Source: Fusibacter sp. 3D3 (GTDB taxonomy: Bacteria; Bacillota; Clostridia; Peptostreptococcales; Acidaminobacteraceae). Taken from it: a DNA stretch of 64,000 nt. This document shows, one piece after another, positions 1 to 5,441 of the stretch (its first letter is position 1; each line of letters opens with the position of its first letter). The notes below the pieces were generated by a model that saw only the letters and a list, made by a program, of their open reading frames with translations, was not told the DNA's origin and did not search any database. Position numbers and translations under genes: made by a program. Where the stretch lies: contig NZ_BDHH01000019.1 in the NCBI RefSeq assembly GCF_001748365.1, positions 61 to 64,060 of the forward strand. Reading direction: 5' to 3'.

Positions 1-286
1 GTTGTTTTACCCTAGGAATATCGACCATATTCCATTCACGACCAAGAGTAGTTTCGAAGAAGAATTTAATGGCACTGTAGTTTGAATTTACATAAGATCG
101 ACTGAGCTTTCTACTGGTAATTGCATCATGTAAAAATTCGCGAACATGATCATAGGTGAGATTCTCAGGTGGCAAGTTGTGAAATTTCGAAATCTTCTTA
201 ACCCCTTTGAGATAGACAGTGACAGTCTTTGGACTGAAACCTCTGAGTTCCATATCCATTTGCATTTTAGATAATAATTTAGACAT
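1..286 (-). CDS. Tyrosine recombinase, N-terminal part (cut by window edge)
   Basis: Reading leftward from the ATG at 286-284 gives 95 codons before the window ends. They form an alpha-helical SAM-like core-binding domain typical of tyrosine recombinases (helix with GFSPKTVTVYLKGVKK, then a second half ending FFFETTLGREWNMVDIP). The catalytic Arg-His-Arg-Tyr half lies outside. An AGGAG ribosome site (296-300) precedes the start. Its position, transcribed away from an array of attC-like sites, is exactly where an integron integrase would sit. The N-terminal wording, however, resembles the recombinases that accompany IS91-type transposases at least as much. The IntI-specific extra helix cannot be checked here, so integron integrase versus IS91-associated recombinase stays open. 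Confidence 0.75.
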   Translation of the reverse strand, partial: MSKLLSKMQMDMELRGFSPKTVTVYLKGVKKISKFHNLPPENLTYDHVREFLHDAITSRKLSRSYVNSNYSAIKFFFETTLGREWNMVDIPRVKQ

Positions 287-389
287 AAAAAATAGCTCCT
301 TTTCTTTTAGATTCAGAATAAGAATATCTAAAGAAAGCACTATATGTCTAGGGCAAAAAGATTTAAAAAGTCACCGCGGTAGCGGTTTC

Positions 390-563
390 GTCCAACAGAG
401 GATTCTCAAAATGCCTTTATTGGCATGCCTCATGCGAGCCTGAGGCAAGAGTCACGCCAATTCTCAGCTAATCGCTTGTCACCGTTTTTGTGAACTTGGA
501 TCAAAAACGTCGCCAAGCGAACGCCGAGACCAAGGCACTTCGAGAATCCCCGAGACGTTATCA
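390..563 (+). repeat. attC-like recombination site A
   Basis: A 174-base imperfect palindrome. R''-like box GTCCAAC (390-396, fits RYYYAAC), 4-base spacer, L'' GATTCTC (401-407), a long structured centre, L' GAGAATC (542-548), 8-base spacer, then GTTATCA (557-563) with the expected crossover after G557. Internal hairpins are visible, for example GCCTCA/TGAGGC and CGTTTTTG/CAAAAACG. Bases 394-560 recur exactly as 774-940. Pairing extends outside the boxes: GCGGTTTCGT before the left AAC is complementary to ACGAAACCGC after the right GTT. It is longer than usual attC sites, so the assignment rests on architecture. Confidence 0.7.
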
Positions 564-937
564 CGAAACCGCACAAAGAAAGTTGAAAATTTAATATGAG
601 CAAGTAGATGATACTAAGGCATATTTTATAATTGTCTAAGAATCATCACGATTATAAAAGAAAAAAGAAGTATTGGGTAAATGTGATCAGAGGAAAGATA
701 ACGGCGAGACCCTAAGGTGCCCCACCGTTAAAGCGCGATGTATTTTAAAGACTAAGTGCATGCGGCATCGTATAACAGAGGATTCTCAAAATGCCTTTAT
801 TGGCATGCCTCATGCGAGCCTGAGGCAAGAGTCACGCCAATTCTCAGCTAATCGCTTGTCACCGTTTTTGTGAACTTGGATCAAAAACGTCGCCAAGCGA
901 ACGCCGAGACCAAGGCACTTCGAGAATCCCCGAGACG
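558..937 (+). mobile_element. Gene cassette 1, 380 bases, no convincing ORF
   Basis: This is the interval between the predicted crossover points of attC sites A and B. It begins TTATCACGAAACCGCAC, and the same first 24 bases open cassette 3. The start is complementary to its own right end: TGCGG..TCGTATAAC at 762-776 pairs with GTTATcACGAaaCCGCA. The body (about 580-760) has no ORF with a credible ribosome site. The longest frame, from 673, reads into the attC repeat and is rejected. A minor palindrome pairs AACGGCGAG with CACCGTT around 698-730. It may be a non-coding cassette, an RNA gene or a decayed one. Confidence 0.55.
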
Positions 938-943
938 TTAGCA
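770..943 (+). repeat. attC-like recombination site B
   Basis: Same architecture as site A, with 167 identical bases (774-940). R'' is GTATAAC (770-776), L'' GATTCTC (781-787), L' GAGAATC (922-928), R' GTTAGCA (937-943), crossover after G937. The bases outside the repeat differ from site A. That is expected if the repeat is the fixed core of a recombination site and the outer box bases belong to the flanking cassettes. Confidence 0.7.
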
Positions 944-990
944 GACATTCAAAACATGGGTAGTAAAATTAAAAAAATACTCGTATATCA

Positions 991-1019
991 TTGACATAGG
1001 TAATGATTACCCATATATT
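991..1019 (+). promoter_or_regulatory. Cassette-borne promoter and operator for the Fic gene
   Basis: TTGACA (991-996), 17 bases, TATATT (1014-1019) make a near-consensus sigma-A promoter inside the cassette. The spacer holds a perfect 13-base palindrome, GGTAATGATTACC (999-1011). A half-site, ATTACCC, recurs at 1046-1052, and GGGTA appears at 958-962. The layout suggests repression, possibly by the C-terminal winged-helix part of the Fic protein; that last step is inference. Confidence 0.7.
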
Positions 1020-1073
1020 TAATATATAAGTAAAAAGGAATAAAAATTACCCGTGAATAGAATGGAGTTTAAA

Positions 1074-2150
1074 ATGACCAATACATTAGAAAAATTACCA
1101 CCTCAACATCAAGGCAAACTTGTTGATATTGAAACGAAAAAAATTCTGAGAGAAGTATCAAAAGCCAATCGAAGAATAGCTGAATTGAAAGGATATTCTG
1201 AGATTGTACCCAATAAAAATATATTGATAAATGCGATAACCTTAAATGAATCTAAAGAGAGTTCAGAAATAGAAAATATTGTGACAACACATGATGAACT
1301 ATTCACAGCAATGATGAAAAAAGAGCATTTAATTGGACCTGCTAAAGAGGTCTTAAATTATAAAGAAGCCCTATGGAAAGGGATTGAGTTAATAAAAGAA
1401 AATGAAATATTGACAACAAATATGATCGTTGATATTCAGGGAATCATTGAAAAGAATAATGCTGGTATTAGAAAACAGTCAGGAACAAAATTGGTAAATG
1501 ATAGAACAGGTGAAGTCATATACACACCGCCATCTTCAGAAACTGAAATTCGAGAATTATTATGGAACTTGGAGCAATATATTAATGAAGATGATGAGAT
1601 TGATCCCTTAATCAAAATGGCGATTATTCATTATCAGTTTGAGAGTATTCACCCATTCTATGATGGAAACGGTCGGACAGGAAGAATCATAAATGAATTA
1701 TATCTTGTTATGAAAGGCTTATTAGATTCTCCAATTCTCTATTTAAGTAAGTACATTTTGTCAACAAAAAATGAATACTATAAATTATTGGATGATATTC
1801 ATCAAAATGGGAGTTGGGAAAACTGGATATTGTATGTGATGAGAGGTATTCAAGAAACATCAGAAAGCTCATTAGAATTATTAAAGCATATAAATATGCT
1901 TGTTGACGAAACTGGAGATCATATCAAAAATGTTAATCCAAAAATATATTCAAAAGAATTGGTAAATATAATCTTCACAGAATTTTATACAAGGATTGGA
2001 AGCATAGAATCTGAATTAGGTGTTACAAGAAAAACAGCATCTAATTATTTGAATGAGTTGGTAAACATAGGCATACTATCAGTTGAGCAAAGAGGAAAAG
2101 AGAAGATTTTTATCAATAAAAAGCTATTGAAACTTATTCAAAGCGTATAA
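1074..2150 (+). CDS. Fic-family AMPylase-type protein with self-inhibitory helix and C-terminal winged helix
   Basis: Fic enzymes transfer AMP (or another phosphate-containing group) to hydroxyl side chains of target proteins. The catalytic loop HPFYDGNGRTGR (about residue 195) matches the HxFx(D/E)GNGRxxR signature. Near residue 60 lies SSEIEN, matching the (S/T)xxxE(G/N) inhibitory helix, here N-terminal as in class II Fic proteins, so the protein probably restrains itself. The last 70 residues look like a winged helix (SELGVTRKTASNYLNELV). I place the start at ATG 1074, with GGAG at 1064-1067, instead of the upstream GTG 1053 or ATG 1062. It is the only gene in its cassette and has its own promoter. 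A defence or toxin-like role fits the cassette habit but is not shown. Confidence 0.88.
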   Translation: MTNTLEKLPPQHQGKLVDIETKKILREVSKANRRIAELKGYSEIVPNKNILINAITLNESKESSEIENIVTTHDELFTAMMKKEHLIGPAKEVLNYKEALWKGIELIKENEILTTNMIVDIQGIIEKNNAGIRKQSGTKLVNDRTGEVIYTPPSSETEIRELLWNLEQYINEDDEIDPLIKMAIIHYQFESIHPFYDGNGRTGRIINELYLVMKGLLDSPILYLSKYILSTKNEYYKLLDDIHQNGSWENWILYVMRGIQETSESSLELLKHINMLVDETGDHIKNVNPKIYSKELVNIIFTEFYTRIGSIESELGVTRKTASNYLNELVNIGILSVEQRGKEKIFINKKLLKLIQSV

Positions 2151-2165
2151 ACGTTTTGAACGATC

Positions 2166-2284
2166 TGCTAACACGCCGATTACCTAAATCACTCTGATGA
2201 CACAGCCCTTGCGAGGCAAGGACAGCGCCACTTTTGCCCTAAGGGTCAAAAGGAGTGACTTCGGTAATCGCGGGAACGTTATCA
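2166..2284 (+). repeat. attC-like recombination site C
   Basis: A 119-base site. TGCTAAC (2166-2172), 5-base spacer, L'' GATTACC (2178-2184), L' GGTAATC (2263-2269), 8-base spacer, GTTATCA (2278-2284). Inner hairpins include CCTTGC/GCAAGG (2208-2221) and CACTTTTG/CAAAAGGAGTG. It is closely similar to site D and unrelated in its centre to sites A and B. The length is within the normal attC range. Confidence 0.75.
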
Positions 2285-3004
2285 CGAAACCGCACAAAGA
2301 AAAAAGGTGTATATATGAAAATAGCTTTTTTAGATAGGGATGGCACTATCAATAGAGATTATCCCGATAAAAATTGGAAAAATAGAATTGAACCTGAAAT
2401 TTTACAAGGTGCTATAGAAGGACTAAAAGGTTTAATGAATTTGGGATTTAAAATAATCATTATCACAAATCAACATATTATTAATGATAATATTATTAGT
2501 TTGGCTGAATATCAAATATTCACTAACAACCTAAATAATAGGCTGAAGCAGTGTGGAGTGGTAGGAATTGACATTTTTTATTGTCCTCATTCGGAAACAG
2601 AAAAATGTAATTGTAGAAAACCAAATGAAGGAATGATAAAAAGTGCAATATTGAAATACCCTGAGATTGAACTAGATAAGTCTATATTGATTGGTGATTC
2701 TAAATGTGATGAAGATTTGTCAAAAAGAACTGGAATCAAATTTTATGGAATTAATGGACACTACTTTAGTGACAATTATGCATCGATTGAAGCAGTTTAT
2801 AAAGAAATTAATGAGCAAATGGAAGAAATATGAACGATAATGCAATTTCAGAAATGGAATTCTAATAAACGATTAAAAAAAGATTAAAGCCATCAGATAA
2901 CACGTCACTTACCGGAAATCGTTCTGATGACACAGTCCTTGCGGGGCAAGGCCAGCGCCACTTTTCCTAAGGGAAAAGGAGTGCCTTCGGTAATCGCGGG
3001 AACG
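2279..3004 (+). mobile_element. Gene cassette 3 carrying the HAD phosphatase gene
   Basis: A 726-base unit between the crossovers of sites C and D with one co-directional gene. It starts with the same 24 bases as cassette 1 (TTATCACGAAACCGC onward). The end box AGATAAC (2895-2901) is complementary to the start only for GTTATC, so the extended complementarity of cassette 2 is weaker here. The 60 bases after the gene, before the attC core, hold nothing I recognise. Confidence 0.65.
2315..2833 (+). CDS. HAD-superfamily phosphatase, GmhB/HisB-N-like
   Basis: A 172-residue single-domain hydrolase. It has the DRDGTIN motif I at residues 7-13 (nucleophile and acid-base aspartates), ITNQ motif II near 50, a zinc-loop cysteine set CPHSETEKCNCRKP near 91-104, and motif IV GDSKCDED. 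These mark subfamily IIIA phosphatases such as heptose-1,7-bisphosphate phosphatase (GmhB) or histidinol phosphatase. The actual substrate cannot be told. ATG 2315 follows AAAGGTG; the longer frame from 2255 begins inside the attC site and is rejected. It is alone in its cassette with no clear promoter of its own. Confidence 0.85.
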   Translation: MKIAFLDRDGTINRDYPDKNWKNRIEPEILQGAIEGLKGLMNLGFKIIIITNQHIINDNIISLAEYQIFTNNLNNRLKQCGVVGIDIFYCPHSETEKCNCRKPNEGMIKSAILKYPEIELDKSILIGDSKCDEDLSKRTGIKFYGINGHYFSDNYASIEAVYKEINEQMEEI

Positions 3005-3010
3005 TTAGAC
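2895..3010 (+). repeat. attC-like recombination site D
   Basis: A 116-base site close in sequence to site C. AGATAAC (2895-2901), 5-base spacer, L'' ACTTACC (2907-2913), L' GGTAATC (2989-2995), 8-base spacer, GTTAGAC (3004-3010). The last box fits the GTTRRRY consensus exactly. The hairpin CCTTGC/GCAAGG and a CACTTTTCC/GGAAAAGGAGTG stem sit in the centre. Changes relative to site C largely keep the stems paired. Confidence 0.75.
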
Positions 3011-3191
3011 AAAACACGCTCACTAAAGGAGGACGAAAATAATGACAAATCAAGCAAATGAACCAAATGAACCAAATGAACCAAATGAACCAAATGAACC
3101 ATATGAACCATTCGTAGGATATTGTTCATACTGTAACGATAAGAGAATGTTTAAAATTCATGGGAGTTATATAGCCTACATTCCCGAAATT
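3005..3191 (+). mobile_element. Gene cassette 4, interrupted by an insertion sequence
   Basis: The cassette opens TTAGACAAAACACGCTC after the site D crossover and contains a ribosome site and the start of a small gene. The IS inverted repeat begins about 3192, inside that gene. I find no matching attC right end (GTCTAAC expected) in the 90 bases on the far side of the IS. The remainder is therefore either deleted or not recognisable. Confidence 0.5.
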
Positions 3192-3224
3192 TATAACGAG
3201 GGTGGTTCAACTCCTAATGCATGA
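3042..3224 (+). pseudogene. Asn-Glu-Pro repeat protein, truncated by IS insertion
   Basis: ATG 3042 follows a strong AAAGGAGG site. The first 23 residues are an Asn-Glu-Pro tandem repeat (six 9-base units at 3056-3109). A short segment with CSYCNDKR follows, possibly half of a small metal-binding motif. From about residue 50 the frame is encoded by the insertion-sequence end (IYNEGGSTPNA), so the original C-terminus is lost. No function can be assigned. Confidence 0.5.
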
Positions 3225-4798
3225 TAGAGTTCCGTCTGTTTTTCAGTAACTTCACCTAATACTCTACCATGCGTGGGTGCCTCAAACAGTTCAATTACAT
3301 CGAGTTCATCTAATAAGCCTTGAAGTGTCCACTTATCAAAAAGTCCTGCATCCTGCATTTTCTTTTTTACATAGGAAAGATAAATAAGGGCTATAAATCC
3401 AACAAAAAGCTTGCCATTTAAAGATAATTCGGATGAAACCTGCATTCTTCTAAAATTTAGTCTTTCTTTCAGGTTGCCAAACCCTTTCTCTACGATATCT
3501 TTGCTTCGGTAAATGGATAGTGCTTCAAACGGGTCATTGACTTCATTGGAGAGTAATGCAAAGTAACCATAGTTGTTAGCGGCTTCTCTCATGGCTTCTT
3601 CTTTTGGAACAACCTTTCGTCCTCGTTTTGGCGTTTCTGTTACGGTGAAATACTTGTCATAATCACTGCCGCAATAATCCTTGCGCGTTCCATCCGTCAG
3701 ATCGTTATAGAGACGAGTGAGATAATCATTCATATCAGACTGATCTTTTGCTGCCTTTTCTGGATTATAGAAAAGCAATAGATAAGCACGACGGGTATCC
3801 TTAATGGTATCTCCCTTATAAGGACGTTCTTGTTCATAGTCCCAGTCGATTTGACGACATATGCCATAAGTACCAAATTGGGTTTTAAGATTTGACCAAA
3901 GCCTCAAATTTGCACGTTCTTCTTCAAGAACGCTTTTTATATAATTCAGTCCAAGTTTAACACCAACAAGAAATTTTTGATGGTTTTTGTAGAGCAAGTC
4001 AACATTTTTCTTGCTATAGAAACCTCTATCTAAAACGATGCGAACTTTTTTGTATCCCATGACATCAAATTCGCTCATCAATTGCTTGATAGTTTTAACA
4101 TCTGTGATGTTACCAGCCAGCTTTCGGTAGTAAAATGGCAAGCCAGATTCTTCACCAAACAATAGCGCAAGATTGATTTGGGGCAATCGATCATGTTCCT
4201 TGTTTCGTCCTTTCTTCACTTGACTGAGCGTTTCAGAATAGCTAGATATTGAAGTAGTGTCAAAAGCCCAGTATTCCTTTTCAATACGTCGTTTTCCTTG
4301 CTTCTCGAAAAAACGCATTCTATTTTCTTCATTGATAGATTGAAATAATTCGCTGCTGCGCTGAGAAACTATATCCTCACCATATGGATGTATGTGGAGT
4401 TTTTGCCAATGAGAAAAACGACTCATGGAGTTATTTTCTTCTAGTATAAGATAATAAGCAATGGATTGAATCTTTTTATAATCATTAGGAAAGCAACTTT
4501 TGAGATCGGTTGTAATCCCGAGAGATTTTCCAATCTGGTCAAACAGATAAGTAGCGCCAAAAAAAGAGCGTTGATACTTTGTCATTGCAACAGGCCCAGG
4601 TTTAACAGATGACGATTCAACTGATTGACTCATCTTTTTGTAGGCACGAGTAGGAATGATTGTACCAGATGCAGAATCTACCTTGCCTAAAAGCTTTCTG
4701 TTTGCTCTTGACTGTTGTTTTTCCTTGTCCCAATACGATTCATTTTGATAGGCATATGTTATGCCAGTTTTCTTGTTTGTTTGATATATAATCCCCAT
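3191..4798 (-). CDS. DDE transposase, IS1634 type
   Basis: A 535-residue transposase of the IS4/IS1634 group. The N-terminus MGIIYQTNKKTGITYAY is family-typical. DDE-type positions are visible: AFDTTSISSYSE (first Asp, about residue 180), VLDRGFYSKKN (second Asp, about 255), and the late Glu in KGFGNLKERLNF (about 442). The ATG at 4798 is preferred over an in-frame codon 18 residues upstream, because the family starts there and a GGGCGG element lies just upstream. The gene reads against the cassette array and appears intact, so the element may still be active. Confidence 0.9.
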   Translation of the reverse strand: MGIIYQTNKKTGITYAYQNESYWDKEKQQSRANRKLLGKVDSASGTIIPTRAYKKMSQSVESSSVKPGPVAMTKYQRSFFGATYLFDQIGKSLGITTDLKSCFPNDYKKIQSIAYYLILEENNSMSRFSHWQKLHIHPYGEDIVSQRSSELFQSINEENRMRFFEKQGKRRIEKEYWAFDTTSISSYSETLSQVKKGRNKEHDRLPQINLALLFGEESGLPFYYRKLAGNITDVKTIKQLMSEFDVMGYKKVRIVLDRGFYSKKNVDLLYKNHQKFLVGVKLGLNYIKSVLEEERANLRLWSNLKTQFGTYGICRQIDWDYEQERPYKGDTIKDTRRAYLLLFYNPEKAAKDQSDMNDYLTRLYNDLTDGTRKDYCGSDYDKYFTVTETPKRGRKVVPKEEAMREAANNYGYFALLSNEVNDPFEALSIYRSKDIVEKGFGNLKERLNFRRMQVSSELSLNGKLFVGFIALIYLSYVKKKMQDAGLFDKWTLQGLLDELDVIELFEAPTHGRVLGEVTEKQTELYHALGVEPPSL

Positions 4799-4822
4799 AA
4801 CGTAATCACCGCCCTCGTTATA
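3192..4822 (-). mobile_element. IS1634-type insertion sequence (ends approximate)
   Basis: The inverted repeats TATAACGAGGGTGGT (3192-3206) and its partner ACCGCCCTCGTTATA (4808-4822) bound the transposase gene. Just outside the right repeat, CCTCGTTATATATTATAA and its mirror (4814-4843) form a longer palindrome that includes a second TATAACGAGG. The true right end could therefore be near 4843. No target-site duplication is obvious with either choice. Confidence 0.65.
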
Positions 4823-4823
4823 T

Positions 4824-4852
4824 ATTATAATATATAACGAGGTAAATATCAA
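4824..4852 (-). promoter_or_regulatory. Promoter of the transposase gene
   Basis: On the minus strand, TTGATA (4852-4847), 17 bases, TATAAT (4829-4824). The -10 box lies inside the terminal palindrome. The -35 box lies at or beyond the IS end, so insertion may have built or completed this promoter. Confidence 0.55.
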
Positions 4853-4932
4853 GACAAAAATGGCTTAAACCATTTATTTTACTAGATTTTATTCGTGTTT
4901 TATCGTTATACATTTAGGGAACCTAGGTTCTA

Positions 4933-5229
4933 ATGAATTACAACTACCCAGGGAATGTCAGAGAACTCAAGAATATCATGGAGAGATTGGTCGTATTATC
5001 AGAAGGTCAGATCATAAAACTTGAAGAGGTGAGCCCGTATGACATATTCTCATCTCAAATGAGAATGAATGAGCGCAAATCTCTCAAATCTGTGAGACAA
5101 GCCGCTGAGAAAGCACATATCATTCACATTTTAGAATCAAATGATTATAATATTGAAAAAGTAGCGATGCAATTAGAAATTAGTGTGAGGCAGCTTTACA
5201 ATAAAATTAAGGTCTATGAAATAAAATAA
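4933..5229 (+). pseudogene. 3' remnant of a sigma54-dependent NtrC-type regulator
   Basis: The frame encodes only the end of an AAA+ domain (NYPGNVRELKNIMERLV) and a Fis-type helix-turn-helix (VAMQLEISVRQLYNKI). A TAG stop sits at 4924-4926, directly before the homologous part, and the receiver and most of the ATPase domain are missing. It is clearly similar to the C-terminus of the intact regulator at 7433-8797, so it is a paralogue or duplicate. The break coincides with the edge of the accessory region and with a 12-base palindrome, GAACCTAGGTTC (4919-4930). It probably lost its 5' part to the rearrangement that brought in the cassettes or the IS. Confidence 0.8.
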
Positions 5230-5441
5230 GTTCATATTTCATAGAAGCCTCCTAAAATTTATTTGAATCTATTATATGACTTTTGATGTGCTTAGAATCT
5301 AAGATTTATCTTTTGTTGTAAGTCATAGCATAAAATAATATACTAATATTACAGCTCATTCAAAATATTTTACACCATCAATATGAGCACGAAGGCAATA
5401 AAGAAAGTTAATAACCTTTAAAGTTATAAATTGGAGGTTGC

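Larger units (their letters stand above)
938..2278 (+). mobile_element. Gene cassette 2 carrying the Fic-family gene
   Basis: This is a 1341-base unit between crossovers G937|T938 and G2278|T2279, with one gene in the same direction as the attC sites. Its first bases (GTTAGCAGA..TTCAAAAC, counting G937) are the reverse complement of its last bases before the attC core (GTTTTGAA...TCTGCTAAC, 2153-2172). This gives 9 plus 8 paired positions. The match between the two ends of one cassette, rather than between neighbours, is what circular cassette excision and integration predicts. Confidence 0.7.

Noticed and set aside
698-730. A mini attC site inside cassette 1 (AACGGCGAG...CACCGTT)
   Set aside because: Lacks the L boxes and is only a simple imperfect palindrome.
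673-873. 66-codon plus-strand frame between and into the second attC-like site
   Set aside because: No ribosome site, and its 3' half is the palindromic recombination repeat, which also gives a frame at 219-443 over site A.
2255-2314. Longer start for the HAD phosphatase gene
   Set aside because: The extension lies inside attC-like site C and is not part of the family's N-terminus; ATG 2315 has a ribosome site.
3053-3110. CRISPR-like short repeats
   Set aside because: The units are contiguous 9-base codon repeats with no spacers and no cas genes nearby.
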